From Paraburkholderia franconis (GTDB taxonomy: Bacteria > Pseudomonadota > Gammaproteobacteria > Burkholderiales > Burkholderiaceae): DNA of 64,000 bases. The stretch covers positions 1-64,000 of the forward strand of contig NZ_WHNP01000027.1 in assembly GCF_009362735.1 (NCBI RefSeq), read 5' to 3'. Shown here one piece after another: positions 20,101-26,927 of the stretch; the first letter of the stretch is position 1; each line of letters starts with the position of its first letter. A model generated the notes under the pieces. It did not search any database and was not told the DNA's origin. It saw only the letters and a program-made list of their open reading frames with translations. Position numbers and translations under genes: made by a program.

Positions 20101-22893
20101 CTTTGCCGTGACGTTCGTGCCTTTGGTGAGCACGCTCGCCGTCTTGTCCGCGTCGAGGCCGACCGTCGTCACGGCCTTCGAGAACAGCTTCGTGCCGACC
20201 AGTTCCGGCACCGCCTTCGCCGCGCCCGCCGCGCCGAGCGGCACGAGGTTGATGTAATCGGCGCGCGCGCCCGCGTCGAGCGGGCTGATCGTCTGATCGT
20301 GATACGCGCGGTCGGCGAGATCGTAGCCCGCGTTGACAGCGGCGCCCGCCGTCGCACCGATGATCATGTCCGTGCCGACGACGTCGAGCGCAACGCCAAG
20401 CGGCGCAGCGACGCCCGTCGCGTCGAGTATGCCGCCCGCCACGTCGAGCACGACCCCGCCGATCAGCGTGCCAAGATTCACATTGCTCGCGCCTATCGTG
20501 TGCAGCGCGCTTTGCAGGAAGCTGTCGTGATGCGCTTCGCTCTGCTTGACCTGAAGCGTGCCGTGGTCATAGCCCGTCGCGATGTCGACGGTGCCATCCG
20601 ACGACAGATGGTTGTGCTCGATATAGTTGTCGACGCTCGAATATTGCGCGCCCGTATCGTCGATGTAGTGCGTATCGCCGCCGCCTTTCGGCGTCACCTT
20701 GAAGAGCGCCGTCTGCACGACGCCTGCATCCTTTTGCGCGTAGACCATCGGCAGCACGCTCACCTGCGCGTCGTCGCCGCCGTACTTGTGAATCTCGCCG
20801 TACACCGAGTCGATGGTCTTGAGCGCATCGCCGTCGTATTGCACGCCTTGCGCGGGCGCATTCTTCATCGTCGGCAGGCCGAGCGCCTGTCCGATCAGAT
20901 TGCGCTGCGCATCGGGCGTCATCTTGCTGAAGTCGTACGCGGCGCCCTTGTTGGTGGCGGCGCTCATCTGGTCGAGCATCGAGTGAGACATCTCGCTGCG
21001 ATGCGACGCGTAGAACTCATCGAGCGCCTTCGCGTAATCGGCCTTGTCGGAATCGCTGACGGGGTTCAGCAGATTGTCGGCGAGGCCTGCCTGGAAGTTG
21101 TCGAACAGCACCTGCTGATGCGTGCCCTCCGACATCAGCGACAACTGGTTCACGCGATCGTTCGCGTTTGTCACGGCGGCGCGCGCATCGGCAAGCTGCT
21201 TCGAGTACGGATTGATCTGATACGGCACCTGCACGTCGAGCGATACGTTGGCGGGCGCGGCCGTTTGTTGCGGCACATTGAGGAGCGGCGGGAGCGGCGT
21301 CTGCTGCGTGCCGCCGCCGTGCGTCTGGTTCCATCCGTCGTACTGGATCTGCGCGAGTTGCAGCGTGTCGTTGGCCTTGCCTAGCGTATCCTGCGCCAGA
21401 GTGAGCTGGAACTGCGTCGCGCGATCGGAGACAGCGTCCGTCAGCCGCTTGTCCGCGGCCTGCACCGCCGATGCGATCGTCTTCACGCCTTTGATTTCGA
21501 GCGGCATCGGATCGTTCGCGACGCACATCGTCCGATGGTCGTACTGGTTCTGCATCCCGTTCGCGGCGTCGCCATATTGCGCGGCAAGCGACTGGCCATA
21601 CGCGGCAACGAAGCTGTCATGCGAAATGCCCGCCTGCGTTTGCGCCTGATACAGCGTGTTGCCCGCATCGTTGAGCGCGGGGTCGCCGTCGGGCTGCAGG
21701 TTATGCAGATGCGGATTCGCCGCATACGCAGCGCGCGAAGCCTGCTGCGCGGCATCGTAGTCGCTCTGCGCGGAACCGGCCGCGCGCTGGTCGTAGAGCA
21801 TCTGCAGATAGGCGCCGCTCGTCTGCGCGTTCGTCTGTGCGTGCGTCAGCAAGGTCTGTTGCGCCGCGACCGTCGTGTTCATCACCGTGGGACCGAACTT
21901 GCCGGACACGGCATCGTAGGTCTGCTGCACGTCGGCGAGATGCGACGCATCGCTTGCCGCGCTGAGGCATGCGTTCGCGTAGTTCGCATCGTCGGCGGCC
22001 TGGCTGAGGTTGGTGTCGGCCGTCTTCGCGTCGACGGGCGGCGGCGCGTTGACTTCGAGGCCGAGCGGCGCGAGCTTGTCGTTCAGTCTCGCGAGCCCGC
22101 TGTCCATCGCGCCGCTGTAGTCCTTGTCGGATGCGTGCGACTGCAACTGCGCGTACGCAAGATTCGAGTTCGCGATGTCGGCGCTTTCGCGGCCTTGCGC
22201 CTGGCTGTATGCCGCCGACGCCTTCTGCCACTTGTCGTAAGCGCCCAGTTGCTCGGGCGTCTTGCAGTCGCTCGCCGACGGCGGGTTTTTCGGATCGAAG
22301 CCCGGCATCGCTTTCTGCATCGCGGCCGTCGCCGCGTCGTAATCGCTTTTCGCAGGCGCGACGGCACTCTTGTCCGCGTCCGCCTGCTGCGCGTAGGCGA
22401 TCATGTAGCCCGCGTCCGTCGTGACTTCGAGCTCGCGCCCCGCCGCCGTGGTTGCCTTGTGCGCGTTGTCGTAATCGGTCTGCGCCTTGTTGATCGACGT
22501 CTGGCTGGCCGTCGGGTCGCCTTGCAGACCGGTGAGGGTCGTGTACTTCGTCTGCTCGTCGGTGGCGGCGTTGTCGTACTTCGTCTGCGCATCCTGGATC
22601 GCGGACTGCGCGGCCTTCGTGGTCGGATCGTCGACGGTTATGTCGGGTGGCGGCGGACGGTATTGCGCGGCGAGCGTCTGGATCAACGTCGTCGCATCGT
22701 TGATTTCCCCATTGGTCGGCTTCGACGGGTCCGTATTCGCGTTGACCTGCACGGTGATCTGCGGCGCAGCGGGAGGACGTTGCGTATTCGGCTGAGTGAC
22801 CGTCTGCGGCAATTGAGGCTTGGGCTTCGGAAGCGTTGCGTCGAGGAATTGCATCCAGTTGACGCCCATGCCAACGCCATCGATTTTGAGCAT
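11161..22893 (-). CDS. Giant multidomain protein (3,910 aa): helical N-terminus, duplicated HExxH modules, kinase-like segment, C-terminal LysM
   Basis: Start: ATG at 22893 with GGAG six bases upstream. There is no signal peptide. Residues 1-650 are Ala/Gln/Asp-rich helices with repeated DYDxA patterns. Residues about 660-790 (MTPDAQRNLIGQALGL, then a YIDDTG segment) resemble DUF4781 of large effector-like proteins, from memory. A hydrophobic stretch lies at about 800-860. Two homologous modules follow (about 1480-1700 and 2090-2310). Each has FGGAPLP, GSRVD, an HExxH site (HEAKH at 1583, HEAGH at 2196) and EARAQ as a possible third zinc ligand. Between them, about 1885-2060, GAGGEKTALRLDD and VVVYREIG suggest a kinase-like fold. 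Residues about 3620-3760 hold membrane helices, 3782-3834 are Pro/Thr-rich, and 3839-3910 form a LysM-like domain. The gene is monocistronic. It may be an effector or toxin; no immunity or secretion gene adjoins it. Confidence 0.85.
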   Translation of the reverse strand: MLKIDGVGMGVNWMQFLDATLPKPKPQLPQTVTQPNTQRPPAAPQITVQVNANTDPSKPTNGEINDATTLIQTLAAQYRPPPPDITVDDPTTKAAQSAIQDAQTKYDNAATDEQTKYTTLTGLQGDPTASQTSINKAQTDYDNAHKATTAAGRELEVTTDAGYMIAYAQQADADKSAVAPAKSDYDAATAAMQKAMPGFDPKNPPSASDCKTPEQLGAYDKWQKASAAYSQAQGRESADIANSNLAYAQLQSHASDKDYSGAMDSGLARLNDKLAPLGLEVNAPPPVDAKTADTNLSQAADDANYANACLSAASDASHLADVQQTYDAVSGKFGPTVMNTTVAAQQTLLTHAQTNAQTSGAYLQMLYDQRAAGSAQSDYDAAQQASRAAYAANPHLHNLQPDGDPALNDAGNTLYQAQTQAGISHDSFVAAYGQSLAAQYGDAANGMQNQYDHRTMCVANDPMPLEIKGVKTIASAVQAADKRLTDAVSDRATQFQLTLAQDTLGKANDTLQLAQIQYDGWNQTHGGGTQQTPLPPLLNVPQQTAAPANVSLDVQVPYQINPYSKQLADARAAVTNANDRVNQLSLMSEGTHQQVLFDNFQAGLADNLLNPVSDSDKADYAKALDEFYASHRSEMSHSMLDQMSAATNKGAAYDFSKMTPDAQRNLIGQALGLPTMKNAPAQGVQYDGDALKTIDSVYGEIHKYGGDDAQVSVLPMVYAQKDAGVVQTALFKVTPKGGGDTHYIDDTGAQYSSVDNYIEHNHLSSDGTVDIATGYDHGTLQVKQSEAHHDSFLQSALHTIGASNVNLGTLIGGVVLDVAGGILDATGVAAPLGVALDVVGTDMIIGATAGAAVNAGYDLADRAYHDQTISPLDAGARADYINLVPLGAAGAAKAVPELVGTKLFSKAVTTVGLDADKTASVLTKGTNVTAKVTAFGGAIEAGGQLVYDSFTGKGNISRDVSSLVMNVALLKGHDVLKATSTGAVRKFSQFAARGTDGTTMSLDGQQVGVARVAARTDALTLDRAPATLDGHPVTVARDGTLMAGDRVLTYEGLPVRVLNRGNAAGNTGRAAQTGSGAVLDSDGSISILDRNPGNLVRRPSLKSYETSERVTVDEDGQLSLSDRLSLSHPDELASPEDAANKVAQIAGRNPDESSNDGPATVPDETAPQAGASKNTSADSGTPQPVARPRNESVDAQTVQSAAATARNTSSASASAGDRVRERSRQDASEADVAMRTDRRSRAASAAAWRRVDDPLARGNADEAQAPTTFRQRVVWSVLNRIDVSPEAADSNGLGIATGQLRMPAPVVEQTEIGNRTLYVVRHTLSEPVAPSKKPDDSTPAADEARAAPLRQAVDRSASRDEPIVVLDDGMTGTRAPQFTNGLNQTAIVAATARTVTQPEADGATSVDTAPGTPAAAAGYVRRASGLYVIDANVGADEAVPGARESEAPPRAGVYVARQPSHAEEQEEAPVARENNARANAVDEDSLVFAHPQMEVDAPADASQPGFFARLQMRFGGAPLPNEVSALAQQSGTLAQQLRMLNDSGWRVKVGRVGSGSRVDTQRRRVTLDGGLRDAGSMTYALAHEAKHAVESIQGQTGLDYSGRSRFTRKALEAEARAQINAFEARYEINLLSGGDIARNVRLPQLIQREADAWTPQNGYTRTVARLADAFGASPVSGGDGITYAEFYGNAYDRAARAKGDARNARDARDARDAQQAARTMPAPHTEDSGDARNVPPEGLPLPTDFHELTALRDARQANLNRAVGDAPLKGAVKLPDDLVDVLLTGSPHELALHDGLFEDWVLDDQPAIVVPIARPNAHGFERAQAVADITGSYVLTPRPEAPAEWATLAPRRIDTGLDGPVEFDARANAFHVTHADGSRSPIDPHAHLGMLLGAGGEKTALRLDDKTVVVYREIGDHVMRTGSSDRSSDALTRDSPERMIALTDQLKTLGAPHLAKIHGVTQIHGLPALVMDTYRASDRALTTAALKAPRGGYMSVYDTSLFTQRSIDSLSATRNWLVERNIEITDLQFLVRADGTFDLADAQAVTPETPPTPQSLARIDQLIGLARARVERQQQDEQTETPSVQTKPQRGVSDGDIELAHPEAEEVLQPDAFAQKPALITRVRMRFGGAPLPKEALDLVGHSDLLSEQMRLWKQAGWKAVRGRAGEGSRVDGGRKRIVIDGKFQQAGAMVYALAHEAGHATDLIEGGTGLDPGSVDAYVDSALAGEARAQLNAFTVRDQIKAASPGNVDIGAQLKLPDAIEQTYGHVSANDAASMQRLADAFGSVKPSLPGHADYRQMYEKQARSQNAGNALGSGAAAGAAAAAGSAAPHATAGSTAAPARSTAAAAPAQRLTDQAGAWLDANDLRKLTRIDGAHVPQLNELEHEAGRSAHVLIARKSARPADGGEHIQPEFLAEMKTDAHGKLGAPAMLPGKTLSSSTLKKLLRSGGAGRNERARYDFYVSPVSAETLARFGGASEIQASNTRQTWKAARSNGAIDHQVIDDIAALANAHKAAFRRPKLAAEAAQADTQQTIYAIDENTGKVLGYATLKSDAEVAQGLVAAATSFEPTWRYHEKTPFGDTEIAPHDLSDAFRRRAKGIPVNRAGRRGVKFAVSALEPSRVDSLGGFLGKEAAKAAADGKTIDTDKPPRMKLGDVGQRGMEIGTKLVVNAPRHVGRAARKAVALLRRQQAATQAVNQAMTRAAARSAQDDALLAPNLLPAKDKPLEATDFSGQNALHLQRAFDSDALAADHHVYVYDTEGPLVKALTRPIGVIARRGESLQWFDELRKANNPDARGVPVDQMPIGRGRYGANIHFLVTNLKPEQFFEHVGATQLEAARTRKVEFEAQLKARRSNGAGGASGARARSLQAVSQRLRQGIEEAKNEIDHFNPQRRVSVAWKSGKSLRAFAQSADALDIQPYQPGLASTTVAESNLRHGSSDAKKWFATHALVKAYNARRSLPDERRLKLTGTAQTVMVDSKLWTSLGNALYVAREVTTMPFRSVPMLGARLGRRFSVAQVANRRMIQLFVRLAPELQRRLAPMSRAYSLRDDPKLFTAQVKRYGGVMPIVSLVVDPHSLAAALGKSHDREFLKDVKALGDQQHATYDAEHNVIEPAPDSDGKALALDELQHLHGWLDEASKAGFAIRLETAPSRALVAKGDRRFQAGTDDTYHEYVRTFGALEQWAIDHPDRIAPTVTVTFHGWDAVPESVPGSGQVKLLRAVLERGALDWVHMGLSYGTHGADFIANQDLTTSLARTIVDYARRAPDRLARLHGADALTRVFERVNEQTLADQQELLFAEVARLGRAEGMTPEEIDALRCQLCEGNTTALLNRARKATIDFASPDWRAADRASMTQRLARDFAKDWDAEVGVHLNLAPVKTKPAPASGAATDPVEYWRDEVVGDPALRNDGTKPISASRKTAAQLTAEPIDPQDRASAELHALRVHGRYGGRKGLIQTGALVGAGLPSLGVLGGNALHLLKTFGSEGLHQTTTSLLAGTRGGRVFQALHQGAVESLKNGDPRVFDAVVDRLERGLRRQLGPNEISKQRVEQLALLAKEGKVKAGQLRAMQRAGMLTFEEAHAHTKAIAADMLAQMQAVVGGTSLKGLHRGSPRHHFGLLGRGAAVISYGATMATNVATFVGHPALAPLLTSIGAGLTATYTGIVYFNSAYHVNAEKRFRSTRFAQAAGDYVATAAGFASGIAQLGSGHPWLGSIAITSATILGAGRLHTQFPNATPGMDRFPTMLALVPVGIFTGTLIQSFFSGGSSNNQNRQNHASANLNGNAPQPGVSAVPAPGVTGTPGAGATQAPVTPTQTPTQPPTPSAQPSTGQPKNTAAPPKAYFVVENDSLWVIAERNRKSLLDAAHVARDDQRHMTRGEQDVAAYNEILQLNPQVAKHPTQIRPGEKIIVG
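17754..17798 (-). repeat. Five 9-bp tandem repeats within the giant gene
   Basis: Units of GTGCGTCGC (the last two with one substitution each) encode a run of Arg-Asp-Ala triplets between the first HExxH module and the following segment. It is an in-frame minisatellite that could vary in copy number without breaking the frame. Confidence 0.75.
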
Positions 22894-23207
22894 GCAAGTC
22901 TCCGTACGACGGGCCCGCGTGCGCAAACGCGGGAACGAACGAGGCCATGCGCCGCGCGCGGCGCTGACTTCGAGTGTAACGAGCACGGATGGCGTCTAAA
23001 GGGGGCGATCTCGTAGCGGGATGCGGGCGCGGGCGGGATAGCGCCGCGTCCGCTACGAAATGCGGTGGCGTACGAATCGCACGAAGCAAAACAGAGCGCT
23101 GCTGTCTGCGCACGGCGATGCGTGCGCAGACAGCGATGAAACAGTGGCCTTCACATGATGCGCTTGCGGCGTAGCGCCCGGCTCACGGGTTCACGCGACG
23201 AGAACTA
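22894..23207. other. Intergenic region upstream of the giant gene
   Basis: No gene is visible in these 314 bp. It contains two dyads: TCGTAGCGG (23011-23019) with CCGCTACGA (23050-23058), and the perfect 13-bp hairpin at 23101-23134. The promoter of the giant gene must lie here or in the frnE-like gene upstream. Confidence 0.5.
23101..23134 (-). terminator. Perfect 13-bp hairpin after the DsbA/FrnE-like gene
   Basis: GCTGTCTGCGCAC and GTGCGCAGACAGC flank an 8-base loop. It lies 74 bases past the stop at 23208, and on the minus strand a loose T-tract (CTCTGTTTTGC) follows. It is a likely terminator separating that gene from the giant gene. Confidence 0.55.
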
Positions 23208-23855
23208 CTAGGCTTGCGGTTCGGCAAGAATCTGCTGGATGGCCTGCTCGAACGCTTCGGGCGGCTGTCCGCCCGTCACCAGATAGCGCTGGTTGAAGAT
23301 GATCGACGGCACCGACTGAATGCCCAACGACTGAGCCTCGTTTTCCTGTGCACGCACATCTTCGGCATAGTCGGTGCTTTCGAGCACGGCACGTGCCTGC
23401 GCTGCATCGAGCCCCACCGATTGCGCGGCTTCGACCAGCACATCATGATTGCCAGGGTCCTTGCCCTCCGAATGATACGCATGCAGCAGCGCGAGCTTGA
23501 GCGGCAATTGCTTGCCTTCGATGCCGGCCCACTGTAACAGCCGATGCGCATCGAACGTGTTGTACACGTGCTCGCGCGGCCCGAACTCGAAGCCGACGCT
23601 TGCGCCGCGCTCACGGAGCGTCGCTTGCGTTTCCGCGATCTGCTCCGGCGTGCGTCCATATTTCTTGCCGAGATAATCGACGATGCGCTCGCCTTGCGGG
23701 CTCATCTCAGGATTCAACTCGAACGGATGCATGACGATCTGCGCATCGACCTCGTCGCCGAGACGCGATAGCGCAAGCTGCAATGAAGACAGGCCGATAG
23801 CGCACCAGGGACACGCGATATCGGAGACGAAATCGATTCTGAGCGGTTGGGTCAT
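23208..23855 (-). CDS. DsbA-family oxidoreductase (FrnE-like)
   Basis: The 215-residue protein has the thioredoxin-fold start PLRIDFVSDIACPWCAIG with the redox-active CPWC near residue 17. The helical insertion and the C-terminal cis-Pro loop (SVPSIIFNQRYLVTGGQ) are typical of the FrnE/2-hydroxychromene-2-carboxylate isomerase branch of DsbA. There is no signal peptide, so it is cytoplasmic; FrnE proteins act as thiol oxidoreductases or isomerases in oxidative stress. I preferred the ATG at 23855, with AAAGG upstream, to the in-frame ATG at 23870. It is divergent from the EF-G paralogue. Confidence 0.9.
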   Translation of the reverse strand: MTQPLRIDFVSDIACPWCAIGLSSLQLALSRLGDEVDAQIVMHPFELNPEMSPQGERIVDYLGKKYGRTPEQIAETQATLRERGASVGFEFGPREHVYNTFDAHRLLQWAGIEGKQLPLKLALLHAYHSEGKDPGNHDVLVEAAQSVGLDAAQARAVLESTDYAEDVRAQENEAQSLGIQSVPSIIFNQRYLVTGGQPPEAFEQAIQQILAEPQA

Positions 23856-24027
23856 TGGCCTTTCGATCAAGGAAGTTGGTGGAGATCAGCCCACCTTAAC
23901 AGAATCCGGCGAGATCGTTTTATGCCGCGCCGCAGCACACCTGTTCGCTCGCGAATCGTCGCCCCAGGTGGCGGCCCGCGCCGTTTTCACGAATAATGGC
24001 CGGACAACTGTCGCAGGGAGGACGGAC

Positions 24028-26073
24028 ATGGAATATCCACCCGAAGCCATCCGCACCATTGCGTTGGTCGGCCATGCCGGGTGCGGCAAGACCTCGCTGA
24101 TCGAGGCGCTGCTGCATCAGGGAGGCGCGATCCATGCGGCGGGCAGCGTCGACAAAGGCTCGACCGTCTGCGACTTCGATCCGCTGGAGCGCAAATACCA
24201 CCACTCCCTGACCTCCGCGATCACCCACCTGCATTACCAGAACACCCGCATCTACCTCGCCGACACCCCGGGCTACCCCGACTTCTCCGGTCTCTCGATC
24301 AGCGCGCTGCCCGCTGTCGAAACGGCTGCGATCGTGATCAACGCGCGCACGGGCATCGAGATGACCACGCGCCGCATGATGGCGTGGGCGGAAGCGCGCA
24401 AGCTGTGCAGGATCATCGTCGTGAACGGTATCGACGGCGAGAAAGTCAATTTGCCCAATCTGCTCGAAGAGATTCAGGAGACCTTCGGCAAGACCTGCCT
24501 GCCCATCAATCTGCCTGCGCAAGGTGCACAAGCGGTGGTCGACTGTTTTTTCAATCCGTCCGGCGAAGCCGATTTCCTGTCGGTCGAATCCGCGCACGAC
24601 GCGCTCGTCGATCAGGTGATCGAACTCGACGCGAAGCTGATGGAGCTTTACCTCGAACAGGGCGAAGCAATCGAGCCCGAGCAGTTGCACGAGCCGTTCG
24701 AGCGCGCGCTGCGCGAGGGACATCTGGTGCCCGTCTGCTTTACGTCGTCGGCGACGGGCGCGGGCATTCAGGAACTGCTCGACGTGTTCGTGCGGCTGCT
24801 GCCGAATCCGCTCGAAGGCAACCCGCCCCTTTTCTATCGCGACGTCGATGGCCGGCGCGAGACGGTGCAGGCCGAGCCCGATCCCGAGAAGCACGTGCTC
24901 GCGCATGTGTTCAAGATCGTGATCGACCCCTACATCGGCAAGATGGCCGTGTTCCGCATCCATCAGGGCACGGTGCGGCGCGACAGCCAGCTTTATATCG
25001 GAGACGCGCGGCAGCCGTTCAAGGTCGCGCATCTGATGATGTTGCAAGGCAAGGACCACGTGGACGTCACGGAGGCCGGCCCCGGCGACATCTGCGCGAC
25101 CGCGAAGGTCGATGAGATCGGCTTCGATGCCGTGCTTCACGATGCGCCCGAAGACGGCAACATCCATCTCGCGCCGCTCGCGTTCCCGACGCCGATCTAC
25201 GGTCTCGCGATCGAGCCCGAGCGGCGCGGCAACGAGCAGCGTCTGTGGGAACTCCTGCAAAAGCTCGCGGCGGAAGATCCGTGCCTGAAGATCGACCATC
25301 CCGTCGGCACCAACGAAACGGTCGTGCGCGGGCTCGGCGAACTGCATCTGCGGCACATGCTCGAACGGCTCGCCGATCAGTACAAGCTCGCCGTCATCAC
25401 GCGGCCGCCGAAGATCGCATATCGCGAGACCATCGGCGGCAAGGCCGAGGGCCATCACCGGCACAAGAAGCAGACGGGCGGCGCGGGACAGTTCGGCGAA
25501 GTGATGCTGCGCGTCGAGCCCCTGCCGCGCGGCGCGGGCTACGAGTTCGTCGATGCCGTCAAGGGCGGCGCGATTCCGGGCCAGTTCATCCCCGCCGTCG
25601 AGAAAGGCATCTTGCAGGTGATCGAGAGCGGACCGCTCGCGGGCTTTCCGATGCAGGACGTGCGCATCACCGTGTTCGACGGCAAGAGCCATCCCGTCGA
25701 TTCGAAGGAAGTCGCGTTCGTCACGGCGGGCCGCAAGGCGTTCATCGATGCCGTGCTCAAGGCCCAGCCGATCCTGCTCGAACCCATCGTCGATATCGAA
25801 GTGATGACGCCGGAAACGACGATGGGCGACATCATCGGCGATCTGTCGGCGCGGCGCGCGCAGGTCCAGGGCACGCGCAATCTCGCGGGGCACGCGGTCG
25901 TGGTGGCGGGCAAGGTGCCGCTGTCGGAGCTAGCGGATTATCAGTCGCGCCTGAACGCGATTGCGGGCGGGCACGGCAACTACAGCATCGAACTGAGCCA
26001 CTACGATCCCGTACCGCCGAACCAGCAGGACAAGCTCGCTTCGCAGTACAAGAAGCAGAGCGACGCGGCGTAG
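24028..26073 (+). CDS. Elongation factor G-like GTPase (EF-G paralogue)
   Basis: The 681-residue protein has all EF-G domains: the GTPase domain with GHAGCGKTS (15-23) and DTPGY (79-83), domain II (VFKIVIDPYIGKMAVFRI), domains III to V including GGAGQFGEV, and GDLSARRAQVQGTR near the C-terminus. Unlike canonical EF-G the P-loop is GHAGCGKT, and the G4 motif is NGID (133-136) instead of NKxD. That weakens or alters guanine specificity. It is not in a ribosomal-protein operon, so it is the EF-G-like paralogue rather than the housekeeping fusA. GGAGG seven bases before the ATG supports the start. Its role may be in ribosome recycling or stress translation, which is an inference. Confidence 0.88.
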   Translation: MEYPPEAIRTIALVGHAGCGKTSLIEALLHQGGAIHAAGSVDKGSTVCDFDPLERKYHHSLTSAITHLHYQNTRIYLADTPGYPDFSGLSISALPAVETAAIVINARTGIEMTTRRMMAWAEARKLCRIIVVNGIDGEKVNLPNLLEEIQETFGKTCLPINLPAQGAQAVVDCFFNPSGEADFLSVESAHDALVDQVIELDAKLMELYLEQGEAIEPEQLHEPFERALREGHLVPVCFTSSATGAGIQELLDVFVRLLPNPLEGNPPLFYRDVDGRRETVQAEPDPEKHVLAHVFKIVIDPYIGKMAVFRIHQGTVRRDSQLYIGDARQPFKVAHLMMLQGKDHVDVTEAGPGDICATAKVDEIGFDAVLHDAPEDGNIHLAPLAFPTPIYGLAIEPERRGNEQRLWELLQKLAAEDPCLKIDHPVGTNETVVRGLGELHLRHMLERLADQYKLAVITRPPKIAYRETIGGKAEGHHRHKKQTGGAGQFGEVMLRVEPLPRGAGYEFVDAVKGGAIPGQFIPAVEKGILQVIESGPLAGFPMQDVRITVFDGKSHPVDSKEVAFVTAGRKAFIDAVLKAQPILLEPIVDIEVMTPETTMGDIIGDLSARRAQVQGTRNLAGHAVVVAGKVPLSELADYQSRLNAIAGGHGNYSIELSHYDPVPPNQQDKLASQYKKQSDAA

Positions 26074-26095
26074 CAGGCATCGCGCCCGCACGTTT

Positions 26096-26207
26096 CAGTG
26101 CGTCAGTGCGTCAGTGCATCGGTGCATCAGTGCATCGGTGCGTCGGTGCATCGGTGCGTCGGTGCGTCGGTGCGTCGGTGCATCAGCGCATCGGTGCATC
26201 AGCGCGA
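26096..26207. repeat. 8-bp minisatellite, 14 units, overlapping the 3' end of the DUF2894 gene
   Basis: Fourteen consecutive 8-base units of the form C(A/G)G(T/C)GC(A/G)T, the last one degenerate, fill the convergent gap between the EF-G paralogue and the DUF2894 gene. The last two units run over the DUF2894 stop codon (26199-26201). The unit is not a multiple of three, so a copy-number change does not alter the coding part much but changes the 3' untranslated region of both genes. Confidence 0.9.
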
Positions 26208-26927
26208 TCGGCTTCGCGCGCTCTTCTTCGTGCTCGCGGCGCGAGGCGCATCTTTGGCCGGCGATGCAATGCCGCCTGTCATCTGCTCCATCCACGACAA
26301 CGCGTCGACATACGACAGGAACTGCTGCAGATATCCCGGCGATAACTCGCGCATCAGCGAGAGCGACCGGTGCACAAGGCTGCTCGAATTGAGCGGCCCC
26401 GCGTTGCCGGGCACCTGTTCGAGCGACTGGCGCAACTGCTTGTCGGCGCTGAGCTTCGACCAGGTTTGTCTAAAGTAATCGAGTGTTTCTCGCTGTGGGT
26501 TTGACGAGACGCGTTGCTGTGCATGAGTAGTCAGCTGGCTGTTGACTTCCGCCGACGAATGGCTCGCCGTGATGTAATCAGCAAGCTTGCCTAGCGGGCC
26601 GCGAGCGCGCGCAAGGCTGTTGCCAACCGCATCGGCATCTGCGTCGGCATCGCATGCGGCGTTCTCGCGGTCCAGATCAGCGGCATAGGCGTCGAGCAGC
26701 GCCGACAGGCGCTCGTCGAGAATACGCCGCGCTTCGCCGTGATGAGCGGCTGCACGCCGCGCCATCGCGTCGATGAAATGAAAGCGCATAGGGTCGAGAC
26801 GATCGGCGCGTTGCTCGCGCCATGCGTCGAGTGTTGCGCGCGCGTGGGTTTCCCCTTGCAAGCCTTGCTGAGCTTGCTGGCCGTGCATCTCGCCGTCCGC
26901 GCCACCTCGCATGTCGCTCTCACTCAC
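26199..26927 (-). CDS. DUF2894 protein, fourth gene of a motor-like operon
   Basis: The 242-residue soluble protein begins at a GTG that overlaps the stop of the OmpA-like gene (GTGA), so it is translationally coupled. It is helical and has an N-terminal segment with RATLDAWREQRADRLDPMRFHFIDAMARRA, shortened here to its core RADRLDPMRFHFIDAMARR. The central part has an ETLDYFRQTWSKLSADKQLR core, with a conserved SLMRELSPGYLQQFLSYVD-like stretch near the end. The tail is Arg/Lys/Ser-rich. The DUF2894 assignment is from memory. Its consistent position after a MotB-like gene suggests a cytoplasmic accessory or effector subunit, but no catalytic motif is visible. Confidence 0.85.
   Translation of the reverse strand: MSESDMRGGADGEMHGQQAQQGLQGETHARATLDAWREQRADRLDPMRFHFIDAMARRAAAHHGEARRILDERLSALLDAYAADLDRENAACDADADADAVGNSLARARGPLGKLADYITASHSSAEVNSQLTTHAQQRVSSNPQRETLDYFRQTWSKLSADKQLRQSLEQVPGNAGPLNSSSLVHRSLSLMRELSPGYLQQFLSYVDALSWMEQMTGGIASPAKDAPRAASTKKSARSRSR

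Noticed and set aside
18841..21384. An 847-residue open frame on the plus strand opposite the giant gene
   Set aside because: It is an antisense shadow caused by high GC at third positions, with Arg/His-rich content and no domain; the same holds for 15628-17712, 11404-12930 and 14407-15582.
26096..26207. A CRISPR array
   Set aside because: Contiguous 8-bp units with no unique spacers are not a CRISPR; the 54626-54719 array is rejected for the same reason.
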